Below, piece by piece: positions 21,220 through 29,169 of a stretch of 33,749 nucleotides of DNA. The stretch's first letter is position 1, and each line of letters opens with the position of its first letter. Position numbers and translations under genes: made by a program. Under the pieces are notes generated by a model. It saw only the letters and a list, made by a program, of their open reading frames with translations, was not told where the DNA came from and made no database searches. Source of the DNA: Chloroflexota bacterium (GTDB lineage Bacteria; Chloroflexota; Dehalococcoidia; GIF9; AB-539-J10); the NCBI GenBank assembly GCA_030611015.1, contig JAUWQP010000008.1, positions 1 through 33,749 of the forward strand, written 5' to 3'.

Positions 21220-23010
21220 ATGAGTGCGCACGGAACGTTACATGGAACTATCACTGAAACTGGCGGAGAGAATGCTGACTTCCGAGGCTTCGTTTGGGAT
21301 ACCACTTCTAGAGGAGACCCAGGAGACACAGCGCCAGCGGCTTCGGACTATGCTAGTAACTGGACAGAAGGTAACTCCTATGAGGCAGAATCTTTCAACC
21401 ATCAAGTAACTGGACTTGCAGAAGGCGATATCTTTTATGTCAGAGCTTGTGCTCATAACTCTGCTGGATGGAGCTATGGTGGAGAAGTAAGTTTTAATAC
21501 ACCTACGGCTTATACTAAAACCGTGTCTATGGATGCTTTGTTGAAGGCTCTAGATACCAAAACCGCCGATATTGATGCCATAGTAGTAGCTAGAAGTAAG
21601 GAGGAAATAGCGGTTGACTTGCTACTCAAGGCACTGGATTCTAAGGAAATCAATCTCGATGCCTTGATTGCTCAGTTGGGTGTGACGAAAGAGGCGATTA
21701 TTGACGCTATTATAGTCCTTAGAGACTCCCAAATGGTCGATGTTGATGCTCTGATACGAGATACAGACACAAAAGAAGTTAATCTAGACACTCTGATAAA
21801 TATTATTGGCACAGAGGAAGTTAGCCTTGATGCTTTGGTTAAGGCGCTTGGCGTTGATAAGACTGTACTTTTAGATACGCTGTTAAGAGATACTGCTACC
21901 AAAACCGTTAATCTCAATACTTTGGTCAGAGTCCTAGGCATAACTAAAACAGTCGCCCTAGATATTATCCTAGGGATATTTCGTCAGCAAATCAATCTTG
22001 ATATTTTATTAAGGGCTGTAGATGTTAAAACTGTTGACATTGACTTGCTGCTCAGGGTATTAGATTCTAAGGAGATTAATCTTGATACCTTAATTGCCCA
22101 ATTAGGTATAACAAAAGAGGTGGCTATTGACATCATCACAGTCCTTAGAGATGCTCAAACAGTTAACCTCGATAGTTTAATACGAGATACGGATACCAAA
22201 ACTGTTGACGTTGACACCCTAATAGCAGCGTTAAAAGAAGTCAAGACTGTATCGATTGATACACTAATCAAAACCATCGGGAAATCTGAGCCTCAAATTG
22301 ATATGCTTATTCAAGCTATCGATGAGAAGACATTATCACTCGATGTTCTATTGAAATATGCGGATACAAAGCAAGTTGCTCTTGATATCTTGATAGCAGC
22401 GCTTGGAATAGCGAAGACTGTTGACCTTGATACACTATTGCGAGAGACAGATACTAAAACTGCCGACCTTGACGTTTGGTTAAAGGCACTGAGTGTAGTG
22501 GAAACTGTTAATCTTGATACCTTAATCACTCAATTGGGTGTGACGAAAGAAGTAGCCGTAGATGCTATTATAGTTAAAAGGGATACACAAACGGTTAGTC
22601 TTGATGCCTTAGTTAAGGCTTTAGGTATAGCTAAGACGGTGGCTCTCGACATAATCATCGAGGCTGCGGGCGATATAAGGCAGGTCACCCTTGACGTTTT
22701 GCTTAGCGGTAGGGCTTCAGTCGCTGTTTCGCTTGATGTGATAATATATGCCTATCCTAGTCCTGCAGTTCATTATATAATCGAGTTACGAAATAGTGAC
22801 GGTGATTTGGTAGCTATATTGGAGAATGCTCATAATATATCGTACGCCCAGATGGTAAATAGCCCATTCGCTTTGAGTTTTGCATTGCCGGCGGACGACA
22901 CTAAAGGGAGCGACATATTACTCGCGAACGAAATATGGCTTAGAGACTATGACGCCGGCACCATAATTAAGAAGTTTCGCTTGAGTAAGAAGAGGGATAT
23001 ACGGCATTGA
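21220..23010 (+). CDS. Tail protein: partial FN3, 29-copy repeat rod, start of tail-tip (Tal-like) domain
   Basis: A 596-aa protein. Residues 1-97 are most of an FN3 domain ('GTITETGGENADFRGFVWDT..', 'YVRACAHNSAGWSYGGEVSFNTP'). Residues 100-512 are about 29 tandem units of 13-15 residues with the pattern K-T/E-V-x-L/I-D-x-L-I/L. Residues 515-596 ('VHYIIELRNSDGDLVAILENAHNISYAQMVNSPFALSFALPADD...LANEIWLRDYDAGTIIKKFRL') are the beginning of a tail-tip baseplate domain that appears to continue in the next gene. It ends in TTGA overlap with 23007. Receptor-binding region. Confidence 0.72.
   Translation: MSAHGTLHGTITETGGENADFRGFVWDTTSRGDPGDTAPAASDYASNWTEGNSYEAESFNHQVTGLAEGDIFYVRACAHNSAGWSYGGEVSFNTPTAYTKTVSMDALLKALDTKTADIDAIVVARSKEEIAVDLLLKALDSKEINLDALIAQLGVTKEAIIDAIIVLRDSQMVDVDALIRDTDTKEVNLDTLINIIGTEEVSLDALVKALGVDKTVLLDTLLRDTATKTVNLNTLVRVLGITKTVALDIILGIFRQQINLDILLRAVDVKTVDIDLLLRVLDSKEINLDTLIAQLGITKEVAIDIITVLRDAQTVNLDSLIRDTDTKTVDVDTLIAALKEVKTVSIDTLIKTIGKSEPQIDMLIQAIDEKTLSLDVLLKYADTKQVALDILIAALGIAKTVDLDTLLRETDTKTADLDVWLKALSVVETVNLDTLITQLGVTKEVAVDAIIVKRDTQTVSLDALVKALGIAKTVALDIIIEAAGDIRQVTLDVLLSGRASVAVSLDVIIYAYPSPAVHYIIELRNSDGDLVAILENAHNISYAQMVNSPFALSFALPADDTKGSDILLANEIWLRDYDAGTIIKKFRLSKKRDIRH
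21517..22755 (+). repeat. About 29 tandem 14-residue coding repeats
   Basis: Units such as KTVNLDTLIRDTDT, KEINLDALIAQLGVT and KTVALDIIIEAAGDI follow each other with no gaps, 13-15 residues each. The DNA is only loosely repeated (many synonymous changes), so the array is old or under protein-level selection. Super-units recur, for instance KEINLD.LIAQLG.TKE at units 4-5 and 14-15. Confidence 0.85.
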
Positions 23011-26000
23011 GCAAAATAATCACTGAAGTAGAAGCTCTGGACATAATGTCACAACTCGGCAAGGAGCTTGTCACGGCATACGAGGCTGAGGACGCGACTA
23101 TAGCTAACATTGTGGACGCATTGCTAGCCTTTCAGGTTCTCCCTGAAGCATCTCGGATTATTGTAGGCACTATATCAGGTGATTACTCTGCTCTTACTCG
23201 TTCTATCAAAGTAGATGGCGATACTGTATTGAGAGCTCTGTTTAGACTGAGAGATACAGTTGGTGGTTACCTCTATGTAGATAATGATAGGCAGCTACAG
23301 TGGGCCAGTTCGTTAGGGGAAGACAAAGGGCAGCAAATCCGTTACCGCAAGAACCTTAAAGGCATCGAGCGGGACATAGACTACGATAGTTTGGCAAACA
23401 GGCTATACTGTTATGGCGCAGGTGAGGGGACTGCTAGAATTAAACTTAGTGATGTCGAATCGTTGCTGACTGGCAATGCTGCCAGCGGTCAGAAAGTTGT
23501 TGCAGTAATTGACGGCACAAAATTTGAAGAAGGTATCGCTGTTACCATATCAGATGACGATGCGACTGAAGATAACACAATAGCCACTATAGCTGGCAAC
23601 AACCTCACTATGACCACCAACCTCGCTAATACATACACTACAGCAGCAAACGCTAAGGTTAATAGGGGTGAGGACTTTATTGAAGACACCACATCTCAGG
23701 GTGCTCCGCCTGGCGGATGGGGTGGCGTTTATGTGGGTGTCAAGATTGATAAGTCTATTACCCATCCTGATACACTACTTGCGTGGGCTCTTTTGAGACT
23801 TGCAGAGACTAAGAACCCTTCTATAACCTATTCTGTAGATACTGTAGATCTTAGCAAGTTCGATCCTGGCTTTGATTTTGATGCCCTACTGTTAGGTAGC
23901 ACCGTAAAAGTTATAGACGAGGATTTAGGCATTGATGTCTCCGTAAAGGTAGTGAAAATCGAGCACCCCAATCTTTCTCATCCCGAGCAAATGGTCTTGG
24001 AGCTAGCTACTAGAATAAAGGACATCGCTGACTCCCTATTGGAAGTTTACGATCGCCAGCAATTTGACCATCACGTGGCTACTACCATCGGCGCCGGAAA
24101 TGTGATAGTCAAGGGAACATTCACTGTCTTGGATTGGGCCACTGGCGGAGAAACAACGATTGATGGCTCTAACATAGAAACAGGAACAGTAACGTTATCT
24201 ATGCTCAATTTTGTAGCGTTGACCTCTTCTGGTGGGACTGGAGAGGTCATAGCCACAATCAATGCCACAGCAGAAGGAATCAAGATCAGCGCTGATAAGA
24301 TTGAAATTGGGGCTGGGGTGACTATATTCAAGCAAGACGGCATCCCTACGTCAACTCGCGTAGGTGATTTATGGTTTGATACCAACGATGCTAATAAGTT
24401 ATATAGAGCGGCTTCTGTCGATGCAGATGAGATCACTGAGGGTGAATGGGAGCTAGTGCGAGATACTCTGATGAGCACTAACGCAGCCAGCATAGTAGTT
24501 ACCGAAGAAGACATTGCCTTGAATGTGACGGCTATCTCAAACAATGCTGGAGACATAGTTACTAACACGGGAAATATAACTATCAACGCTGATGCCATTA
24601 CGTTAGAAGTTACCAACCGAACGAATGCTGATTCTACTCTTTCAGGACTGATAACTGTTAATGCTGATGCTATCACATTAGAGGTTACTAATCGGACTAA
24701 TGCTGACAGTACTCTTCAGGGTAACATAACTGTCAATGCTGACGCTATCACGACGGAAGTGACTGATAGGACAAATGCTGATTCGACTCTTCAAGGCAGC
24801 ATAACCGTCAATGCTGATAACATCGCTCTAAAGGTGTCGAAGGATGATGTTATCAATAGTATCAACATTAGTATTGAGGGTATTAAAATAGATGCCGATA
24901 ACATAACGCTGGATGGTGTAGTAGATGTTACGGACGACTTAAAATCTAGCAATTATTCTGTAGGAGTATCTGGTTGGATTATCGATGGGGATGGTAGCGC
25001 TGAATTTAATAATGTTACAGTGCGAGGGAACATTCAAGCGGGTGAATATAGTTCTATCTCGGCAGGTTATCTTACTGGCGGAACTATAACTGGAGAGACT
25101 ATTATCCTTAGTGGTGTTTCCTCCATTTTGAAGTCCTCTAATTTTGCTTGGGGCAGCGCAGGCTGGCAGATTAGAGGGGATGGTGATGCAGAATTTAATG
25201 ACGTGACAGTTAGAGGTAAACTTATTGCACAAGCTGACAGTGAAATTAGCGGAGTCTATATCTCTGAAGGCACTATAACTGCTGATAGGATTGTCAGCGT
25301 GACGTATGCTCAGATAACCAGTGTAGAGATAGATAACGCTGATATTGTCGATGTAAGCGCCGATAAAATCACTGCGGGAACTATAACCAGTGAAATCATC
25401 GTCATATCTGGAGAATATGGCACCATCGAATCTAGCAATTACGACTACGGAGTTAGTGGTTGGCAAATCATTGGGGATGGTAGCGCTGAATTTAATAATG
25501 TGACAGTCAGAGGCAGGCTTATTGCCCAGGCTGATAGCGAGATTAGTGGGGTCTATATAGAGGAAGGAACGATAACCGCCGATAGAATTGTCAGCGTTAC
25601 TTACGCTCAAATAACTAGCGTGGAAATAGAAAATGCTGACATCGTTAGTGTTAGTGCTGATAAAATTACTGCGGGAACCATTACGGCTGAGACTATTATT
25701 CTCAGTGGAGCTTTTGCTATCTTGGAATCTAGCGATTATGATGCTGGAGTAGCAGGTTGGCAAATTAAAGGTGATGGTGATGCGGAGTTTAACGAAGTTA
25801 CTGTTAGAGGAGCAGTTTACGCTAGTAGTGGAGAGTTTACAGGGACACTCAAAGCTTCTAATATTGAAGCGGGCAAGACTCTAACAGTTAATGGAGCGAT
25901 TAGCGCTGGTGCTGGAGCTTTATTATTAGATACAGATGGGATTACTGCGTTCAACGCTCATTACATGGTCAAGGATTCTGGGGGCACTGTAGTTTTGGCC

Positions 26001-26699
26001 CTGGGATTCGGGGGATTCTTAGGCGTTAATGCTGGTTTAGCTACAGACCAAGGTGAAGACCTTTTTATAAGAACTTTCAAGGGCGCTGGGTCAATTGCGG
26101 GCGACATTGAAATTAAAGCAGGTACGGGGTCTGTAGGCTGCACTGCCAAAGTAACAATTGCAGCAGGTGAGGATATATATATAGACCCCGACCTGACAGG
26201 TTCCCATGGAGTAGTTTATCCTGTAAATTCAGGCTACCCAAGTCTTGGCACTAACGACCAGTATTGGAATAACATTTACTGTTGTTACCTTAAGGATACT
26301 TGTTCTCCTGTGAGACAATCAGCTAACCCCCTAGAAGCATTGCGTAAGATGAACACCAGGAGAGTGAGGTTAAGTTTAGAAGATGCTGATAAGAAAGCTA
26401 TGGGTGGACAATTAAGAGAGAAAATAATAGATGCAGGAGGAGTATTAGAATTAGACGATACGGACAAATCCACATTCCCTGATGAGATTCTAGAATATCC
26501 TTCACAAAAAGATATAGACCATTATATTCCTCTCTATGAAAAACAGATGGAGGATTTCAGGCAGGGGAAGAGAAGCATAAGACCTGCCGAGCCAAGAACC
26601 GAGCCATCTACGGATGTCTTTGCTGAAATCTGGTTCATGATTAGAGCTATTCAAAGATTAGCTGACAAGGTGGATATTTTAGATGCTAAAATTCATTAA
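23007..26699 (+). CDS. Large tail-tip / host-specificity fibre protein
   Basis: A 1230-aa protein starting at a TTG that overlaps the previous stop. Residues 1-340 continue a tail-associated baseplate domain ('EVEALDIMSQLGKELVTAYEA', 'SIKVDGDTVLRALFRLRDTVGGYLYVDNDRQLQW', 'LANRLYCYGAGEGTARIKLSD'). Residues about 510-620 have four copies of 'ITVNADAITLEVTNRTNADSTL'. Residues 647-935 have four 28-residue units (SSNYDxGVSGWQIxGDGxAEFNN). After 1060 comes 'YPSLGTNDQYWNNIYCCYL' and a charged helical tail ('AEIWFMIRAIQRLADKVDILDAKI'), reminiscent of fibre C-terminal assembly domains. It binds the host and is not seen to hold an enzyme motif. Confidence 0.82.
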   Translation: MSKIITEVEALDIMSQLGKELVTAYEAEDATIANIVDALLAFQVLPEASRIIVGTISGDYSALTRSIKVDGDTVLRALFRLRDTVGGYLYVDNDRQLQWASSLGEDKGQQIRYRKNLKGIERDIDYDSLANRLYCYGAGEGTARIKLSDVESLLTGNAASGQKVVAVIDGTKFEEGIAVTISDDDATEDNTIATIAGNNLTMTTNLANTYTTAANAKVNRGEDFIEDTTSQGAPPGGWGGVYVGVKIDKSITHPDTLLAWALLRLAETKNPSITYSVDTVDLSKFDPGFDFDALLLGSTVKVIDEDLGIDVSVKVVKIEHPNLSHPEQMVLELATRIKDIADSLLEVYDRQQFDHHVATTIGAGNVIVKGTFTVLDWATGGETTIDGSNIETGTVTLSMLNFVALTSSGGTGEVIATINATAEGIKISADKIEIGAGVTIFKQDGIPTSTRVGDLWFDTNDANKLYRAASVDADEITEGEWELVRDTLMSTNAASIVVTEEDIALNVTAISNNAGDIVTNTGNITINADAITLEVTNRTNADSTLSGLITVNADAITLEVTNRTNADSTLQGNITVNADAITTEVTDRTNADSTLQGSITVNADNIALKVSKDDVINSINISIEGIKIDADNITLDGVVDVTDDLKSSNYSVGVSGWIIDGDGSAEFNNVTVRGNIQAGEYSSISAGYLTGGTITGETIILSGVSSILKSSNFAWGSAGWQIRGDGDAEFNDVTVRGKLIAQADSEISGVYISEGTITADRIVSVTYAQITSVEIDNADIVDVSADKITAGTITSEIIVISGEYGTIESSNYDYGVSGWQIIGDGSAEFNNVTVRGRLIAQADSEISGVYIEEGTITADRIVSVTYAQITSVEIENADIVSVSADKITAGTITAETIILSGAFAILESSDYDAGVAGWQIKGDGDAEFNEVTVRGAVYASSGEFTGTLKASNIEAGKTLTVNGAISAGAGALLLDTDGITAFNAHYMVKDSGGTVVLALGFGGFLGVNAGLATDQGEDLFIRTFKGAGSIAGDIEIKAGTGSVGCTAKVTIAAGEDIYIDPDLTGSHGVVYPVNSGYPSLGTNDQYWNNIYCCYLKDTCSPVRQSANPLEALRKMNTRRVRLSLEDADKKAMGGQLREKIIDAGGVLELDDTDKSTFPDEILEYPSQKDIDHYIPLYEKQMEDFRQGKRSIRPAEPRTEPSTDVFAEIWFMIRAIQRLADKVDILDAKIH
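24945..25811 (+). repeat. Four-copy 28-residue fibre repeat
   Basis: Within the fibre gene, four 28-residue units share 'SS(N/D)(Y/F)...G..GW.I.GDG.AEFN.VTVRG'. Between them, 'ADSEISGVYI.EGTITADRI' then 'VSVTYAQITSVEI.NADIV' appears twice almost unchanged. Some nucleotide stretches are identical between copies (for example around 24991 and 25473). This is a trimeric fibre shaft type; no reverse transcriptase or template repeat is present, so it is not a DGR. Confidence 0.75.
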
Positions 26700-26913
26700 G
26701 TTTTATTTTAAGAATTTCTCTATGGAGGTGCTACTTCTAGGCTTCGCTGTCACGATGCTGTTAATATTTACGCTTATTGTGTTATCTCCTGACAATACCC
26801 TTTGGGTGGGAGAACCTAGCAATTCAATACTTTACTTCGAGGTATGTTTCTGCCTATTCAGTATTTGCTGGGCGGGCCATAGCATCATCAAGAAAATCAA
26901 AATAAGGAGGTGA
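26683..26913 (+). CDS. Small two-span membrane protein
   Basis: A 76-aa protein: basic start (MLKFIKFYFKNF), membrane span about 15-34 (VLLLGFAVTMLLIFTLIVL), second span about 49-66 (LYFEVCFCLFSICWAGHSII), basic end (KKIKIRR). It overlaps the fibre gene by 17 bases. Holin-like topology and place, but small two-span proteins are diverse. Confidence 0.55.
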   Translation: MLKFIKFYFKNFSMEVLLLGFAVTMLLIFTLIVLSPDNTLWVGEPSNSILYFEVCFCLFSICWAGHSIIKKIKIRR

Positions 26914-26915
26914 AC

Positions 26916-27107
26916 ATGCAGATATTTACTATCGTAAAAAGTGTCATTGGGGAGGGTAAAGACCTCAAAACGGAGTATCAAATTGCTGGAAATGTGAGTT
27001 TGGTACAGGCACAGCAAATGCTGACCGAGGTCACTATCGCTAGTGCTAAAGCAGAGGCAAGGAAACAGGCGGAAACTGAGACAACCGTAACAAAGAAGCA
27101 GGACTAA
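26916..27107 (+). CDS. Small hypothetical protein
   Basis: A 63-aa protein starting after AAGGAGGTGA: 'MQIFTIVKSVIGEGKDLKTEYQIAGNVSLVQAQQMLTEVTIASAK' then a charged tail rich in Glu, Thr and Lys. Beta start and helical end, no membrane span. It sits between membrane protein genes; no function is known. Confidence 0.6.
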   Translation: MQIFTIVKSVIGEGKDLKTEYQIAGNVSLVQAQQMLTEVTIASAKAEARKQAETETTVTKKQD

Positions 27108-27134
27108 ACTTACCTCAGGATTAAAGGAGGCATC

Positions 27135-27440
27135 ATGGGCGGAATTGATCTCACACCTAAGACAGACCGGGAACTGCTATTGCTAGTGGCCGAACAGGGT
27201 AATGAGACCAAGGGGAATGTTGCCGAAATTAAAAAGCAACTAACCCTCTTGAACGGCACCGTCAGACACCACGACCGAGTAATCGCTCGGTTCGAAGGCC
27301 TGATTAGTGGAGCCATCAACGGCGATTTCCTGCCGCGTTCAAGGGCCAAGAAGATAGGTGTCATAACTGGCATGTTCTTTGTAGTTAGCCTGATAGCCTG
27401 TGCGACTCAGGCTTTCGGCCGGGCTATGGGTTGGTGGTAA
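27135..27440 (+). CDS. XhlA-like membrane-associated protein (lysis or tail accessory)
   Basis: A 101-aa protein. Residues 9-60 are helical and coiled-coil-like ('DRELLLLVAEQGNETKGNVAEIKKQLTLLNGTVRHHDRVIARFEGLI'), and residues 75-94 are one membrane span ('IGVITGMFFVVSLIACATQAF'). This layout matches XhlA-type proteins that work with a holin. It overlaps the next membrane protein gene. The pair is the best lysis candidate here. Confidence 0.6.
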   Translation: MGGIDLTPKTDRELLLLVAEQGNETKGNVAEIKKQLTLLNGTVRHHDRVIARFEGLISGAINGDFLPRSRAKKIGVITGMFFVVSLIACATQAFGRAMGWW

Positions 27441-27664
27441 GTCTGCGCAAGCCCACCACCATAGCCCACATAGCCGGCGGGGTTCTTGCTGGCTATTCTC
27501 TTTGGCTAAACAGCGCGGTCGGCTTGGCTCTAATAGCTTCCTTTGCCATCTTCGAGCTATGGCAAGAGCGCAAAGTATCAGACACCGGTGCCCTGGACTT
27601 CATGGAATTCGTTATTGGCTTATTTATTGGCGCCGGAATGGGCTTAATTGCTCATTTTCTCTAA
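27434..27664 (+). CDS. Small two-span membrane protein, probable holin
   Basis: A 76-aa protein starting at GTG (or TTG 27431) inside the end of the previous gene, without its own clear ribosome site, so translation is probably coupled. Spans at about 10-37 (TIAHIAGGVLAGYSLWLNSAVGLALIASFAIFEL) and 58-76 (EFVIGLFIGAGMGLIAHFL). Size, two spans and pairing with an XhlA-like gene fit a holin. No endolysin follows. Confidence 0.6.
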   Translation: MVSLRKPTTIAHIAGGVLAGYSLWLNSAVGLALIASFAIFELWQERKVSDTGALDFMEFVIGLFIGAGMGLIAHFL

Positions 27665-27702
27665 ACCACTCATATTTCCCTCAATTTAGCTATGGATTAG
27701 AC

Positions 27703-27731
27703 TTGACAACCATATCGCCCCCTGCTATACT
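27703..27731 (+). promoter_or_regulatory. Near-consensus sigma70 promoter with almost no leader
   Basis: TTGACA (27703-27708) and TATACT (27726-27731) are 17 bp apart. Transcription would start near 27738, and the next ATG is at 27741 with no Shine-Dalgarno sequence, so the first gene would be read from a leaderless or near-leaderless mRNA. It separates the late lysis block from the rightward early block. Confidence 0.7.
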
Positions 27732-27740
27732 TCTCACGCT

Positions 27741-27860
27741 ATGATATATGTACACAAATGCAAACGGTGTGGTCATGAATGGCCAAGTAATCAACAGCAT
27801 CCTGTTACCTGTTCCAGATGTCGCAGCCCTTATTGGGACAGGGATAAAGTAAGCAAATAA
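27741..27860 (+). CDS. Zinc-ribbon small protein
   Basis: A 39-aa protein: Cys7-x2-Cys10 (CKRCGHEW) and Cys24-x2-Cys27 (CSRC), followed by SPYWD. This is the classical short zinc ribbon ('C..CG..W......P..C..C.S.YW') found as a single domain in phages and archaea. It directly follows a strong promoter without a ribosome site. Possible role in transcription or DNA binding. Confidence 0.7.
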   Translation: MIYVHKCKRCGHEWPSNQQHPVTCSRCRSPYWDRDKVSK

Positions 27861-27880
27861 TTTGTAACTAGGAGTAGCTA

Positions 27881-28645
27881 GTGAGTAATAAAGACCAATA
27901 TAGTAAATATTTCAGCGTGATGGTAAAGGCTCGTTATGATTGGGCTTGTGCTAGATGCGGCTCTAAAAGTAATATCCAAGCTCATGACCCAACACGCCAA
28001 CACACAGATTGGAGAAAGGGCATTGCTTTATGTGGCGAATGTCATGCAGACGAGCATCCAGATGTGCCTAGAGGGTTATTCCTAGCATCAAGTCATCAAC
28101 CATACTGGCCTAATGTTTCAGCACAAACAATGGCGGAAGCGATAAATTGCTCCAATAGGACAATTATACGAAGAGCTAAATATCTTAATATCCCAATGGG
28201 ACAAATATTAACGGATACAGATAAACAACGCATTTTTGACAATGCCTTAAATGAAGCAGACAAAAGCAGGATGCTAGATTGTTTGACAGTCGCGGAAGCT
28301 GCAAATAGACTTAATGTGACCATTGGAACAATATATAGCTGGCGCAAGTCCAGGGAACTCAAGATACACAAAGTCCATCATTCATGGGCAGTACCAATAA
28401 CAGAAGTAGAAAGGTTAGAGCATGAAGGATTAAGAAGAATAAGGCAAGTAAAGCAACTGCCTATTTATAGAAATATACTGAACAAAATAATATTTTTATT
28501 TCGGCCTGGATATGTAACTGTAGAAGAAGCGGCAAAGAGGTTAAATATAACTCAGGCAGGTGCCTATTATCGAATTGCACAAAACAAGCTTCCTGCTACC
28601 CGAGTTGGGAATCAATTTTTTATTAAGACTACTGACTTGAGATAA
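27881..28645 (+). CDS. HNH-type nuclease fused to three helix-turn-helix units
   Basis: A 254-aa protein starting with GTG (TAGGAG upstream). Residues 20-60 are a zinc-HNH unit: Cys23/Cys26, 'IQAHDPTRQHTDWRKGIALCGECHADEH' with Cys51/Cys54 and His55/59. Three DNA-binding helix-turn-helix units follow at about 80-104 (SAQTMAEAINCSNRTIIRRA), 134-165 (LTVAEAANRLNVTIGTIYSW) and 212-250 (VTVEEAAKRLNITQAGAYYR). The last two are of the excisionase/MerR type. It looks like a homing-type endonuclease with its own site recognition; a regulator is the alternative. Confidence 0.72.
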   Translation: MSNKDQYSKYFSVMVKARYDWACARCGSKSNIQAHDPTRQHTDWRKGIALCGECHADEHPDVPRGLFLASSHQPYWPNVSAQTMAEAINCSNRTIIRRAKYLNIPMGQILTDTDKQRIFDNALNEADKSRMLDCLTVAEAANRLNVTIGTIYSWRKSRELKIHKVHHSWAVPITEVERLEHEGLRRIRQVKQLPIYRNILNKIIFLFRPGYVTVEEAAKRLNITQAGAYYRIAQNKLPATRVGNQFFIKTTDLR

Positions 28646-28661
28646 TTAAAGGTCGACAAAA

Positions 28662-28691
28662 GAGTGAGGGAGAATCAGTACTCCCTCACTC
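28662..28691 (+). terminator. Perfect 11-bp hairpin after the HNH-HTH gene
   Basis: GAGTGAGGGAG (28662-28672) pairs with CTCCCTCACTC (28681-28691) around an 8-base loop. It lies 16 bases after the stop. A T-run is missing, so it may be Rho-assisted, or protect the mRNA end. Confidence 0.6.
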
Positions 28692-28744
28692 GCCCCCTCG
28701 GTAGAAGAGGAGATTACTATTAAGGGTATCAAAAGGAGGAAGGC

Positions 28745-28981
28745 ATGTCAAGCGGACAATCAGGATTCAAAATAGGCGGGATTGTGTTCAACAAGGATAC
28801 TTTATTGAAGGATGTCCTTGAGGCAGTCTACCAGGCTGGCAAGGCAGAAGGCCACAGTATCGGCTTTAATGATGGATACAAGCAACGCAAGTCTGATGAA
28901 GCTGATGAGGTGAAAATAGCCAATAAGAGGACTGTGTGGAATGGCGAAGAGTATCAAGTAATTGTGCAGGGGGAAGGATGA
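28745..28981 (+). CDS. Hypothetical protein
   Basis: A 78-aa protein with AAAGGAGGAAGG before its ATG. 'LLKDVLEAVYQAGKAEGHSIGFNDGYKQRK' is helical, and the end has two strands ('TVWNGEEYQVIVQ'). First gene of a chain of overlapping early genes (ATGA overlap with the next). Function unknown. Confidence 0.6.
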   Translation: MSSGQSGFKIGGIVFNKDTLLKDVLEAVYQAGKAEGHSIGFNDGYKQRKSDEADEVKIANKRTVWNGEEYQVIVQGEG

Positions 28982-29169
28982 AAGCATTTAGAGCAACATA
29001 CACACCAAGAGAGGATGGGATGCCTCTCCCTAGTAAATCAAGAACTGTACTCGTTATAGAAGTTGCTGTGATGGGTTGCCAGTTCAATGTCATCTTTATT
29101 GATGCTAATGGCGACTTAGCTACGGGTGGGATAGATCGCTTTTCTGCTTGCCAATGGGAGGAACATTGA
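28978..29169 (+). CDS. Small hypothetical protein
   Basis: A 63-aa protein from the overlapping ATG 28978 ('MKAFRATYTPREDGMPLPSK', 'VLVIEVAVMGCQFNVIFIDANGDL'). It is a short beta protein. The ribosome site GGGGGAAGG precedes it, and TTGA overlap links it to the next gene. No family recognised. Confidence 0.6.
   Translation: MKAFRATYTPREDGMPLPSKSRTVLVIEVAVMGCQFNVIFIDANGDLATGGIDRFSACQWEEH

Noticed and set aside
21517-22755. Regular repeats that could suggest a CRISPR array
   Set aside because: The periodicity is about 42 bases in an open frame with variable DNA and conserved protein pattern; there are no fixed repeats, spacers or cas genes.
22986-23010. Programmed frameshift at the 21220/23007 boundary
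   Set aside because: The reading frames overlap for only about 20 bases and contain no X XXY YYZ heptamer; coupled re-initiation at TTGA is simpler.
24939-25763. Long open frame on the minus strand (also 7606-8370 and 17484-18140)
   Set aside because: These lie opposite strongly coding plus-strand genes, lack ribosome sites and read as low-complexity shadows.
24580-25811. Repeated fibre segments as a diversity-generating retroelement
   Set aside because: No reverse transcriptase, no template repeat and no adenine-biased changes; ordinary fibre shaft repeats explain them.
27285-27305. GGTTCGAA, a T-loop-like string, in the XhlA-like gene
   Set aside because: No acceptor, D or anticodon arms can be drawn around it, and it encodes the normal 'ARFEGL' of the protein.
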